Positions 1 through 7,844 are shown, counted from the first letter of the stretch. The stretch: DNA of 50,809 nucleotides from Janthinobacterium violaceinigrum (GCF_009208555.1 NZ_WFLI01000041.1:1-50809); one strand, 5' to 3'. A program made the numbers and translations. The notes: a model not told the origin generated them from the sequence alone.

Positions 1-1
1 T

Positions 2-478
2 TGGGGCGTGGGCGCGCTGGGCGTAATGCTGACCGTCACGGCCGCATGGAGCGGCAGCGCCGCATTGCAGCGCCAGCAGCTGCGCGAGGGGCAGCTGCAG
101 CGCGCGCAGCAGCGCGTGCTGGCCGCCACGCAGGGGCCGGCGCCGGCACCGCAAACGCCTATCGCGCCGGCGCAGGCGGCGGCCGTGAATGCGGCCATCC
201 TGCAATTGAACCTGCCGTGGCGCGATGTGCAGGATGCGCTGGCCAGTGCCACGCCGCCCGGCATCGCGCTGCTGGCGCTGGAGCCGGATGCGCGCAAGCG
301 CGTGCTGAAGATCACGGCCGAGACGACGGGCAGCGACTCCATGGTGGCCTATATCGCGCAACTGAAGCAGCAGGAGCTGTTTGGCACCCGGGTGCAGCTG
401 CTGCGCCATGAAATCAACGCGCTCGATCCGAACAAGCCCTTGCGCTTCCAGCTCGAAGCGCACTGGGGCGCGCCATGA
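2..478 (+). CDS. PilN-like inner-membrane assembly protein (5' end cut by window edge)
   Basis: The reading frame is open from the window edge, so the true start lies upstream and only about 158 residues are visible. A hydrophobic segment at the visible N-terminus is followed by a Gln/Arg-rich helical stretch and a compact alpha/beta end. This is the layout of PilN/GspL-type proteins, single-pass inner-membrane parts that link the cytoplasmic assembly platform to the periplasmic proteins. Sequence identity to the family is weak by eye; the main support is position, directly before PilO-like, PilP-like and secretin genes. The stop overlaps the next start (ATGA), indicating translational coupling. 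Confidence 0.6.
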   Translation, partial: WGVGALGVMLTVTAAWSGSAALQRQQLREGQLQRAQQRVLAATQGPAPAPQTPIAPAQAAAVNAAILQLNLPWRDVQDALASATPPGIALLALEPDARKRVLKITAETTGSDSMVAYIAQLKQQELFGTRVQLLRHEINALDPNKPLRFQLEAHWGAP

Positions 479-1047
479 TGGCCACCGACCTCGCGCTGCT
501 GCGCCTGCGCGCGCAACTGCTGCTGCGCCGCGTGGGCGCACCGGCCTGCCTGGCCGTGGCCCTGCTCGTGCTGGGCATGGCCGCCTGGGCGTGGGCCTGG
601 CAGCAGCGCGCCGTGGCGGCGCGGCTGGAAGCGCGGCCCTTGCCGCAGCCGTCGGTGGCCGTCGCCATTGCGGTGCCTCCGGCGACGGCCAGCGAGAACC
701 TGGCGCGCTTTTATGCCGCGCTGGGACAGCAGCGCCATGCGGAGCAGCAAGTCAAGCAGCTGTTCGACCTGGCCGCGAAAAACGGCTTGCTGCTGGCGCA
801 GGGCGAATACAAGAGCGGCTACGACAAGGCCAGCAGGGTCGCCACGTACCAGGTGACGTTGCCGCTGAAGGGCAGCTACGCGGCCGTGTGGCAGTTCGCG
901 CTGCAGGCGCTGCGCGCCGTTCCCTTCGCCTCGCTGGACGAATTGAGTTTTCGCCGCGAGCAGATCGCCGATACGGAGCTCGAAGCGCGCCTGCGCCTGA
1001 CCTTTTACTTGACCGATGCGCCGGCCGATGCGGGAGGCGCGCCATGA
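475..1047 (+). CDS. PilO/GspM-like pilus or type II secretion assembly protein
   Basis: A 190-residue protein with one membrane segment near residues 22-42 (Ala/Leu/Trp-rich, flanked by Arg), a short Pro/Val linker, then a periplasmic domain. That domain contains the pattern seen in PilO/GspM proteins: a helical region with FYAALGQQRHAEQQVKQLF, then a beta-rich LPLKGSYAAVWQFALQAL segment. PilO-type proteins pair with PilN in the inner membrane and form the alignment complex below the secretin. Both ends overlap neighbouring genes by ATGA, so it is an internal operon gene. The family assignment is good; whether the machine is a pilus or a secretion system cannot be told from this gene. Confidence 0.7.
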   Translation: MMATDLALLRLRAQLLLRRVGAPACLAVALLVLGMAAWAWAWQQRAVAARLEARPLPQPSVAVAIAVPPATASENLARFYAALGQQRHAEQQVKQLFDLAAKNGLLLAQGEYKSGYDKASRVATYQVTLPLKGSYAAVWQFALQALRAVPFASLDELSFRREQIADTELEARLRLTFYLTDAPADAGGAP

Positions 1048-1565
1048 CGCCGCGCCACTATCTGATGCTGGCCGGCGTGCTGGGGGCGGGCGCCTTGCTG
1101 CTGTTCGGCGAGCGCCAGCCCGTGGCCGAAGTGGCCGAGGCGGTGGAGCGGGCCGTCGTGCCGGTGCGCCATGCGGCCGCCAGGCCGCAGGCCGCGCAGC
1201 CGGCCATCCTGGCCCTGCTGCCGCGCAGCGAAGTGGCGGGCGAGGATGGCGATACCTTTGGCGGCGCCGGCGGCGTGTTCCAGAGCCAGAACTGGACCCC
1301 GCCGCCGCCGAAGGTGGTGGCCGTTGCAGCGCCGCCGCCACCTGCGCCGATGGCGCCGCCGCTGCCCTTTGTCTACCTGGGCAAGGCGGCCGCCGACGGC
1401 GCCTGGGAAGTGTTTCTGTCGCGCGCCGACAAGACGTACATCGTGCGCGCCAATACCGTCATCGATGGCGCCTACAAGGTCGTGGCGATCGCGCCGCCCG
1501 TCATGACGCTCACTTATCTGCCGTTGAACCAGGTTCAGCAGCTCAACATTGGAGTACTCGAGTGA
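1044..1565 (+). CDS. PilP/GspC-like periplasmic linker protein
   Basis: A 173-residue protein with an N-terminal membrane anchor (about residues 5-20), a long Ala/Pro-rich linker with a PPPP tract, and a small C-terminal beta domain (FVYLGKAAADGAWEVFLSR through the final residues). The C-terminal part resembles the HR domain of PilP and GspC, which contacts the N0 domain of the secretin and links the inner and outer membrane parts. The start overlaps the preceding stop (ATGA) and its own stop overlaps the secretin start (TGATG). The product is inferred from architecture and position. Confidence 0.65.
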   Translation: MTPRHYLMLAGVLGAGALLLFGERQPVAEVAEAVERAVVPVRHAAARPQAAQPAILALLPRSEVAGEDGDTFGGAGGVFQSQNWTPPPPKVVAVAAPPPPAPMAPPLPFVYLGKAAADGAWEVFLSRADKTYIVRANTVIDGAYKVVAIAPPVMTLTYLPLNQVQQLNIGVLE

Positions 1566-3595
1566 TGTCCCGTTCCTTTTCATCTGCGCCGTTGCTGGCA
1601 CTGCTGGTGCTGCTGGCCGGCTGCGCCGGGCAGCAAGCCTACCGCGACGGGCGCGAGCTGATCGCGCAAGACCAGGTGCCGGCCGGCCTGCAAAAATTGC
1701 AGGAAGCGCTGCAGCAGGACCCCGGCAACGCGCAATACCGCAGCGCGTACCTGCAGGCGCGCGAACGGGCCACCAGCAGCCGCTTGCAGCAGGCCGAGCG
1801 CCAGGCGCAGGCGGGGCAGGGCGAGCAGGCGCGCGCGGGCTTTCTGGGCGTGCTGGAAATCGATGCGCAGAACGAGCGGGCCGCCAGCGGCTTGCGCGCG
1901 CTCGAACGCGAGCAGCGCCAGGGCAAGCTGCTGGCCGAAGCGCAGAAGGATGCCGAGGCGAAGCGCTACGACCCGGCGCGCCAGCGCCTGAACGCCATCC
2001 TCACGGAGCAGCCGAATCACGCCGGCGCGCGCGCGCTGCTGCGCGACGTCGATGAAAAGACGGCGCCGCCCGTGGTCGAATCGGGCCTGGCCAGATCGTA
2101 CAAGCAGCCGATCACGATCGAGTTCCGCGACGCGCCGTTAAAACAGGTGTTCGAGCTGATCGCGCGCCGTTCCGGCCTCAATTTCGTCTTCGACAAGGAC
2201 GTCAAGGCCGATGCGAAAACCTCGATCTTCCTGAAGAACAGCACGGTGGAATCGGCCGTCTACTTCCTGCTGGTGACGAACCAGCTGGAACAGCAGGTGA
2301 TGGATGCGAACACCATTCTGATCTATCCCAACGTGGCGGCAAAACTGAAGGAATACCAGGAAGTGCTGGTCAAGACCTTCTTCCTGGCGAACGCGGATGC
2401 CAAGCAGGTGGCCAACACGCTCAAGACCATCCTGAAGACGCGCGACGTGGTGGCCGATGAAAAGCTCAACCTCGTCATCGTGCGCGATACGCCCGAGGCG
2501 ATCCGCCTGGCCGAGCGCCTGATCGCGCTGCAGGACGTGCCCGAGGCGGAGGTGGTGCTGGAGCTGGAAATCCTCGAAGTCAAGCGCAGCCGCCTGCTGG
2601 AGCTGGGCGTGGCCTGGCCGTCGAGCCTGACCCTGGCGCCACTGAGCCGGTCGGGCGGCCTGGGGCTGACGGTCAGCGACCTGAATAACCTGAACCAGCA
2701 CAGCATCGGCGTGAGCGACCTGTCCGTGACGGCGAACGCCAAGAAGACGGACGGCGATGCGAACATCCTGGCCAACCCCCGCATACGCGTGCGCAACCGG
2801 GAAAAGGCGAAATTCGTCATCGGCGACAGGGTGCCCGTGATTACCACCACCATTTCGCCGGGCATGGGCGGCTTTGCCTCCGAATCCATCAGCTACCTGG
2901 ACGTGGGCCTGACGGTGAACGCGGAACCGACCATCTATCTGAACAATGAAGTGGGCATCCGCATCTCGCTGGAAGTGAGCAACCTGGGCGCGGCCACCAT
3001 CACCAAGAGCGGCTCGACCCTGTACCAGATCGGCACGCGCCAGGCCTCGACCATGCTGCAATTGAAGGATGGCGAAAACCAGGTGCTGGCTGGCCTGATC
3101 AACAATGAGGAGCGCAGCTCGGGCAACAAGGTGCCGGGCCTGGGCGAGATACCCTTGCTGGGACGCCTGTTCGGCAGCAGCAAGGACGACAGCCAGAAGA
3201 CGGAAATCGTGCTGTCGATCACGCCGCACCTGGTGCGCACGGTGCAGCGTCCGGAAGCGAAGGAATCGGAATTTTCCGCCGGTACGGAAGGCAGCTTCCG
3301 CCGCCGTCCCGACATGGCGGCCAAGGCGCCCACGCAGATGCCGGGCACGGTGATCGTGCGTTCCGGCCCGTCGGCCGTCGGCATGCAGGCGGCGCCGCCG
3401 CAGCCGCTGATGGCGCCGGGCCAGGTGCCGTCAACCTTGCCGCAGAGCGTGCCGGCGCCGGAAGTGGCGCCGTCGCCCGAGCCGGCCCCGTCGTCCCTGC
3501 CCATATCGTCGGGCCAGCCCGTGCCGCTGCAGGCGTCGCCCTTGCCGCTGTCGTCCAGCCAGCCGGTGCCGGTGGCGCCGCAGCCCGCCAAATGA
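1565..3595 (+). CDS. Secretin (GspD/PilQ/MshL type) lipoprotein with N-terminal TPR-like region
   Basis: The outer-membrane channel of the module, 676 residues. It has a lipoprotein signal with lipobox LAGC (Cys20). A helical TPR-like segment covers roughly residues 25-160. The secretin/TonB short N domain lies near 180-255 (PITIEFRDAPLKQVFELIA) and an N1-type domain near 268-345. The secretin core (about 400-560) has NILANPRIRVRN, VPGLGEIPLLGRLF and the closing TEIVLSITPHLVRT, all classic secretin signatures. A Pro/Val/Ser-rich tail of about 110 residues follows. ATG at 1565 is chosen because it gives the lipoprotein signal and overlaps the upstream stop (TGATG). The pilotin-like lipid anchor and TPR region suggest self-targeting to the outer membrane. 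The class assignment is firm; the exact machine is not. Confidence 0.9.
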   Translation: MSRSFSSAPLLALLVLLAGCAGQQAYRDGRELIAQDQVPAGLQKLQEALQQDPGNAQYRSAYLQARERATSSRLQQAERQAQAGQGEQARAGFLGVLEIDAQNERAASGLRALEREQRQGKLLAEAQKDAEAKRYDPARQRLNAILTEQPNHAGARALLRDVDEKTAPPVVESGLARSYKQPITIEFRDAPLKQVFELIARRSGLNFVFDKDVKADAKTSIFLKNSTVESAVYFLLVTNQLEQQVMDANTILIYPNVAAKLKEYQEVLVKTFFLANADAKQVANTLKTILKTRDVVADEKLNLVIVRDTPEAIRLAERLIALQDVPEAEVVLELEILEVKRSRLLELGVAWPSSLTLAPLSRSGGLGLTVSDLNNLNQHSIGVSDLSVTANAKKTDGDANILANPRIRVRNREKAKFVIGDRVPVITTTISPGMGGFASESISYLDVGLTVNAEPTIYLNNEVGIRISLEVSNLGAATITKSGSTLYQIGTRQASTMLQLKDGENQVLAGLINNEERSSGNKVPGLGEIPLLGRLFGSSKDDSQKTEIVLSITPHLVRTVQRPEAKESEFSAGTEGSFRRRPDMAAKAPTQMPGTVIVRSGPSAVGMQAAPPQPLMAPGQVPSTLPQSVPAPEVAPSPEPAPSSLPISSGQPVPLQASPLPLSSSQPVPVAPQPAK

Positions 3596-4083
3596 GGCTG
3601 GCGCCTGCGCAGGGCGATCAAGGTGGCTTCACCCTGATCGAGCTGCTGGTGACCTTGGCCATCCTGGGCGTGCTGGCCACCCTGGTCATCCCCGTCACGC
3701 AGGTGACGGTGCAGCGGCGCCAGGAGCAGGAGCTGCGGCGCGCGCTGCGCGAGATCCGCCAGGGGCTCGACGCCTACAAGCGGGCCGGCGACGAAGGCCG
3801 CATCCTGCGCGCGCCCGATGCCAGCGGCTATCCAAAAAACCTGGAACTGCTGGTCGAGGGCGTGCCGGACCAGCGCAATCCGAAGCGCAGCAAGCTGTTT
3901 TTCCTGCGCCGCGTACCGCGCGACCCGTTCAACGCGAACGCGGGCCTGAGCGATGCGCAAACGTGGGGCAAGCGCAGCTACGCCAGCGAAGCGGCCGAGC
4001 CGCGCGAAGGCGACGATGTCTACGATGTGTATTGCACGTCCGGCAAGACCGGCTTGAACGACGTGCCCTATCGTTTATGGTGA
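3592..4083 (+). CDS. Pseudopilin (GspG-like), first of three
   Basis: A 163-residue prepilin-like protein. The leader ends in GG before FTLIELLVTLAILGVLATLVIP: this is the prepilin peptidase site, with Glu at mature position 5 and a hydrophobic assembly helix. An amphipathic helix with QEQELRRALREIRQGLDAYK follows, then a short beta domain of the GspG type with RVPRDPFN. The predicted role is as a subunit of the periplasmic pseudopilus that drives substrate through the secretin. The start overlaps the secretin stop (ATGA). The C-terminal acidic calcium-loop region of true GspG is only partly recognisable, so the subunit class is uncertain. Confidence 0.82.
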   Translation: MRLAPAQGDQGGFTLIELLVTLAILGVLATLVIPVTQVTVQRRQEQELRRALREIRQGLDAYKRAGDEGRILRAPDASGYPKNLELLVEGVPDQRNPKRSKLFFLRRVPRDPFNANAGLSDAQTWGKRSYASEAAEPREGDDVYDVYCTSGKTGLNDVPYRLW

Positions 4084-4086
4084 ACC

Positions 4087-4479
4087 ATGGCTGCTGAAAA
4101 TGCCCCGGCCCGCGCGCGCGGCTTTACCCTGATCGAATTGCTGGTGGTGCTCGGCATCGTGGCGCTGCTGCTGACCCTGGCCGTGCCCCGTTACTTTCCC
4201 AGCCTCGACAAGGCGAAGGAAACCGTGCTGGCGGACAATTTGCGCAACCTGCGCGCCACCATCGACCAGTTCCATGGCGATACGGGCCGCTATCCGGATT
4301 CCCTGGAGCAGCTGGTGGAAAAGAAATACCTGCGCGCCATGCCCATCGACCCCATCACGGACAGCGACACCAGCTGGCTCATCGTGCCGCCACCGGACGA
4401 CACGCCGGGCCAGGTGTATGACGTGAAAAGCGGCGCGCCCGGCAAGGACCGCAGCGGCACGCCGTTTGCCGACTGGTAG
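4087..4479 (+). CDS. Pseudopilin (GspG-like), second of three
   Basis: A 130-residue protein with a type IV prepilin leader (RARG before FTLIELLVVLGIVALLLTLA) and Glu5 present. The remainder, with DNLRNLRATIDQFHGDTGRYPDSLEQLVEKKYL and PIDPITDSDTSW, matches the GspG fold closely, including the YP..L..L segment and a DPIT turn. It is the best candidate for the major pseudopilin. It starts 3 bases after the previous stop and ends 5 bases before the next start, so it belongs to the same transcript. Confidence 0.85.
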   Translation: MAAENAPARARGFTLIELLVVLGIVALLLTLAVPRYFPSLDKAKETVLADNLRNLRATIDQFHGDTGRYPDSLEQLVEKKYLRAMPIDPITDSDTSWLIVPPPDDTPGQVYDVKSGAPGKDRSGTPFADW

Positions 4480-4484
4480 CGGCA

Positions 4485-5117
4485 ATGCGCCGTTCCGCAC
4501 GCCGCCAGCGCGGCTTTACTTACCTGGGCCTGATCATCCTGGTGGCCATCCTGGGTCTGGTGGGGGCGGCCGGCTTGAAGGTGGGTTCCTTGTTGCAGCG
4601 CCAGGCGGCCGAGCAGGAGCTGCTCGACATCGGCGCGCAGTTTGCCGATGCGCTGCAGAGCTACGCGGGCGCCACGCCGGCCGGCCAGCCGCAGCAACCG
4701 CCTACCCTGGCCGCCTTGCTGCGCGATCCCCGTTTTCCCCAGGTGCGCCGCCACCTGCGCAAGCTGTACGTCGACCCCATCACGGGGCGCGCCGAATGGG
4801 GCTTGCTGTACCAGCCCGACAGCCGGGGCATCATCGGCGTGCATAGCCTGTCGTCGTCCGCGCCCTTAAAGGTGGGCAATTTCGAGGCCCGCTTCACTGG
4901 CTTTGAAGGCAAGACGCATTTGTCCGAGTGGCAATTCGTCGTCGGCAGCCCCGTGCCGCCGGCGGGGCTGGCGCAGGTGCCGGCAGACGTACCCGCGCCG
5001 CCCGCCTTGTTTCCACCGCCTCGGCCAGCAGTGCCAACAGCCGAACCAGCGGCGCCCGAGGCGGCGGAACCGGAGGAAGAGGCCGGTGCGCAGCAAGAGG
5101 CGCGCGATCCGCCTTAA
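4485..5117 (+). CDS. Atypical pseudopilin lacking Glu5, with acidic Pro/Ala-rich tail
   Basis: A 210-residue prepilin-like protein, the last gene of the secretion-like operon. The leader RRQRG precedes FTYLGLIILVAILGLVGAAG. The Gly-Phe cleavage site is intact, but mature position 5 is Gly instead of the conserved Glu. In type II secretion the minor pseudopilin GspK lacks this Glu and sits at the tip. The middle region has LYVDPITGRAEWGLLY, shared with GspG-like pseudopilins. The final 55 residues are Pro/Ala/Glu-rich and probably unstructured. The tip role is inference from the missing Glu5; this protein is shorter than typical GspK. Confidence 0.75.
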   Translation: MRRSARRQRGFTYLGLIILVAILGLVGAAGLKVGSLLQRQAAEQELLDIGAQFADALQSYAGATPAGQPQQPPTLAALLRDPRFPQVRRHLRKLYVDPITGRAEWGLLYQPDSRGIIGVHSLSSSAPLKVGNFEARFTGFEGKTHLSEWQFVVGSPVPPAGLAQVPADVPAPPALFPPPRPAVPTAEPAAPEAAEPEEEAGAQQEARDPP

Positions 5118-5297
5118 CCATAAGTTAACAATGAACAAGGCAGGTAGAACTATTTTCACTTGGAAATACTCCATCGCCTGCAACCATTTCATAGAGGAAA
5201 GAATTGCAATAAATGAAATTTCGATAAAATATTTATAAGTAATTTAATGCCTTTATGCTACTATCGTGCTTGGTACTTTCGGTACTAAAACGGTGGC

Positions 5298-5313
5298 TGG
5301 CTCCATTGTGGCG
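5298..5313 (+). promoter_or_regulatory. Candidate sigma-54 promoter of the PEP-CTERM gene
   Basis: TGGCTC at 5298-5303 and TGGC at 5309-5312 put GG and GC exactly 10 bases apart, the spacing required for sigma-54 promoters (consensus TGGCAC-N5-TTGC). The -24 half matches well and the -12 half at three of four positions. Transcription would start near 5324, leaving a short leader with the AAGGATA ribosome site before ATG 5341. The 130 bases upstream are AT-rich and include a GGTACT direct repeat (5270s-5280s), room for an enhancer. Confidence 0.4.
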
Positions 5314-5340
5314 GCCATAAATTACTTTTAAGGATAAGTT

Positions 5341-5835
5341 ATGAAATTGAAATTTATCGCGGCAGGCATCCTGGCTGCAGCATCGTTCAGCGCGTCGGCG
5401 GCAACGTACGACCTGGGCATCCTGGACCCTAGCGGTTCCGATACGCTGTCGGCAATCACCACCAAATTCACGGCGGGGGCCCTGGTTGACGACTTCTGGA
5501 CCTTTAAACTGGTAACGCCATCGTCGACGTCGTTTGGTGCCCTGCAAACGTTTTCCGTGGTGGAAGGCGCGATCCAGGATTTTTCGGCCACCTTGCTCGG
5601 GTACGGCAGTCTCACCAACAGCACTGCGGCCGGAGTGCAAAGCCTGAGCTGGACGGGTCCCCTGGCCGCTGGCGAGTACACCGTGCACGTCACTGGCCTG
5701 ACGGGTCTGGCAAAGGCCCAGTATCTGGGTTCGGTATCGGCCTTGCCGGTACCTGAGCCGGAAACCTACGGCATGCTGCTGGGTGGCCTGGCGCTGGTCG
5801 GTTTCGCCGCCCGCCGCGCTCGCAAAGCCGTTTGA
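5341..5835 (+). CDS. PEP-CTERM sorting-domain protein (FxDxF-like family)
   Basis: A 164-residue exported protein. The signal peptide runs over residues 1-20 and ends ASFSASA, giving a mature start at ATYDLG. The C-terminus carries a full PEP-CTERM signal: VPEPETYGMLLGGLALVGFA and then an Arg-rich end. That is the Pro-Glu-Pro motif, a transmembrane helix and a basic tail recognised by exosortase EpsH/XrtA-type enzymes. The segment LVDDFWTFKL near residue 50 resembles the motif of the FxDxF PEP-CTERM family, with Leu for the first Phe. Such proteins are linked to exopolysaccharide and biofilm matrix; their exact roles are mostly unknown. No exosortase gene lies in this window. A strong terminator follows. 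Confidence 0.88.
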   Translation: MKLKFIAAGILAAASFSASAATYDLGILDPSGSDTLSAITTKFTAGALVDDFWTFKLVTPSSTSFGALQTFSVVEGAIQDFSATLLGYGSLTNSTAAGVQSLSWTGPLAAGEYTVHVTGLTGLAKAQYLGSVSALPVPEPETYGMLLGGLALVGFAARRARKAV

Positions 5836-5856
5836 TTGTTTCCCAGCCAGAATGAC

Positions 5857-5885
5857 AAAACCCGCCGAGGCGGGTTTTTTTGTTT
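5857..5885 (+). terminator. Rho-independent terminator after the PEP-CTERM gene
   Basis: AACCCGCC, loop GAG, GGCGGGTT and a run of T residues, about 20 bases after the stop codon. The A-rich left flank could also let it act on the opposite strand downstream of murJ. Confidence 0.9.
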
Positions 5886-5988
5886 CTACACCCTGCGCAA
5901 TGACGACAACCTGCGCAGGACTAGGCGCCAAGTCGAAGACAGTACGCCAGTACGGCAAGACGCCGGCAACAACGTCCTGCGCAGCTTG

Positions 5989-7536
5989 TCAGGCGCTGCG
6001 CTTGAAGTCGCGGAAACGGAAGCCAACAAGGAAGAGGGTGGCAAAGTAAGCCACGCCGCACAGGCTCACCACGAGGGCCAGCGCGCCGGCCCGCAGCAGC
6101 GGATGGGCTTGCATGGCGATCCAGTCGATGCGCATGGCGCCCAGATACGCTACGCCGCCCATCACGATGAGCGCGGGCAACAGGCGCAGGAAGAACTTGG
6201 CCCAGCCCGGTTTCGGCTGGTAGATGCCCCGCTTGCGCAAGCCCCAGTACAGGAAGCTGGCGTTCAGGCAGGCGCCCAGGCCGATGGACAGGGCCAGGCC
6301 GGCCACGGCGATGTAGGGCACGAACAGCAAATTCATCAGCTGCGTGGCGATCAGCACGCCGATGGCGATCTTGACGGGCGTACGGATGTCCTGGCGCGCA
6401 TAGAAGGCGGGCGCCAGGGTTTTCACGAGGATGATGCCGATCAGGCCCAGGCTGTAGGCGACCAGCGGCTCCGTCGACATGGTCACGGATTCGGCCGTGA
6501 ATTTGCCGTAATGGAAGAGGGTGGCGATCAGGGGCGTGGCCAGGGTCGCCATGCCGACGGCGGCGGGCAGGGCCAGCAGGAAAGTCAGGCGCAAGCCCCA
6601 GTCCAGCAGGGCCGAGTATTCCGTCTTGTCGCCATCCACGTTGGCCTTCGACAGGCTGGGCAGCAAGATGGTGCCCAGGGCCACGCCCAGCATGGCGGTG
6701 GGGAATTCCATGAGGCGGTCCGCATACGACAGCCAGGAAATGCTGCCTTCGGCCAGGCGCGAGGCGATGCTGGTGTTGATCATCAGGCTGATCTGGGCTG
6801 CGGACACGGCAAACACGGCCGGTCCCATCTTTTTCAGCACGCGGCGCACGCCGCCGTCGGACAGGCCGATGGCGGGATTGATCGACAGGCGCGGCAGCAT
6901 GCCGATCTTGATCAGCGCGGGAATCTGGATGGCCACCTGCAGCACGCCGCCGGCAAACACGGCAATGGCCATGGCGTAGATCGGCTGTTTCAGGTGGGGC
7001 GCGAGGAAGAGCGAGGCAGCGATGAACGACAGGTTCAGCAGCACCGGCGTGAACGCGGGGATCTTGAATTCGCGCCAGGTGTTCAGAATGCCGCCGGCCA
7101 GGGCCACGAAGGACATGCAGCTAATATAAGGGAACATCAGCCGCGTCATCCACACGGCCGCGTCGAAGGCGCCCGGGTCCTTGGACAGGCCCGTGGCGAT
7201 CGCATACACGAACCACGGCGCGCCCACGATGCCGACGGCGGACACGAGCAAGGTGGCCCAGACGAGGGTGGTGGCCACATGGTCGGCCAGCTGCTTGCTG
7301 GCTTCCTGGCCATGCTGGTTCTTGTATTCAGACAAGATCGGCACGAAGGCTTGCGAGAACGCCCCCTCGGCAAACAGGCGGCGCAACAGGTTGGGGATGC
7401 GGAAGGCAACAATGAAGGCGTCCGTGTAGGCGCCGGCGCCAAAGGCGCGCGCGAACAGGCTTTCGCGCAATAATCCGGTTACACGGGACAGCATGGTCAT
7501 GCTGGAGATGGCGGCGAGGGTTTTAAGCAAGTTCAT
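5989..7536 (-). CDS. murJ: Lipid II flippase MurJ (MviN)
   Basis: A 515-residue polytopic membrane protein of the MOP exporter superfamily, which moves the peptidoglycan precursor lipid II across the inner membrane. The N-terminus MNLLKTLAAISSMTMLSRVTG, then RESLFARAFGAGAYTDAFIVAFRIPNLLRRLFAEGAFSQAF, is the highly conserved MurJ signature, including the Arg residues lining the central cavity. About 14 hydrophobic segments fit the family's length and topology. It is a single gene facing the PEP-CTERM gene and diverging from rpsT; murJ and rpsT are neighbours in many betaproteobacteria. Start at the conserved MNLLK. Confidence 0.96.
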   Translation of the reverse strand: MNLLKTLAAISSMTMLSRVTGLLRESLFARAFGAGAYTDAFIVAFRIPNLLRRLFAEGAFSQAFVPILSEYKNQHGQEASKQLADHVATTLVWATLLVSAVGIVGAPWFVYAIATGLSKDPGAFDAAVWMTRLMFPYISCMSFVALAGGILNTWREFKIPAFTPVLLNLSFIAASLFLAPHLKQPIYAMAIAVFAGGVLQVAIQIPALIKIGMLPRLSINPAIGLSDGGVRRVLKKMGPAVFAVSAAQISLMINTSIASRLAEGSISWLSYADRLMEFPTAMLGVALGTILLPSLSKANVDGDKTEYSALLDWGLRLTFLLALPAAVGMATLATPLIATLFHYGKFTAESVTMSTEPLVAYSLGLIGIILVKTLAPAFYARQDIRTPVKIAIGVLIATQLMNLLFVPYIAVAGLALSIGLGACLNASFLYWGLRKRGIYQPKPGWAKFFLRLLPALIVMGGVAYLGAMRIDWIAMQAHPLLRAGALALVVSLCGVAYFATLFLVGFRFRDFKRSA

Positions 7537-7669
7537 GGGGGCAGATTATAGCCGGGGGCGGTACCGTTAAACGCTTAAAATATGGTAACAATTGCTGCCG
7601 ATTCGCTGCGGATATGCCCTTGCCGGCCCCATTTTCACGTGTTTTTGGCGTGATACACGGTTTTTTGAT

Positions 7670-7698
7670 TTGCCCCCGCTTGAAAATATCGCTATAAT
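7670..7698 (+). promoter_or_regulatory. rpsT sigma-70 promoter
   Basis: -35 TTGCCC (7670-7675), a 17-base spacer and a consensus -10 TATAAT (7693-7698). The predicted transcript starts near 7705, about 140 bases before the rpsT start codon. Confidence 0.75.
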
Positions 7699-7727
7699 CG
7701 AAGGCTGTACAGAATTCTGTTACGCAG

Positions 7728-7812
7728 ACACTAATGTTTGACAGGCACTGGTTTGGCACACATGGTTCGGCAGACGCACAGAACGCACCGGTTGGCAAAC
7801 ACTAATGTTTGC
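7728..7812 (+). repeat. Direct repeat pair and hairpin in the rpsT leader
   Basis: ACACTAATGTTTG occurs at 7728-7740 and again at 7799-7811. The second copy lies in a perfect hairpin, GCAAAC-ACTAAT-GTTTGC (7795-7812), ending 32 bases before the rpsT ATG. Both copies are downstream of the predicted transcription start, so they are in the RNA. Confidence 0.7.
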
Positions 7813-7844
7813 AAACGCACTTTGACCCTGTTTTAGGAAATTCC

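Larger units (their letters stand above)
7537..7844. promoter_or_regulatory. murJ-rpsT divergent intergenic region
   Basis: This 308-base gap holds the rpsT promoter (7670-7698), a roughly 140-base rpsT leader with a 13-base direct repeat and a hairpin, and an upstream AT-rich part next to murJ. No open frame here looks coding. Confidence 0.7.

Noticed and set aside
5131..5238. A 35-codon plus-strand frame between the last pseudopilin and the PEP-CTERM gene
   Set aside because: No ribosome site and no recognisable sequence; better read as the AT-rich promoter region.
5836..7473. A 545-codon plus-strand frame opposite murJ
   Set aside because: The product is a His/Gln/Gly-rich shadow; the opposite frame is a full MurJ with conserved residues.
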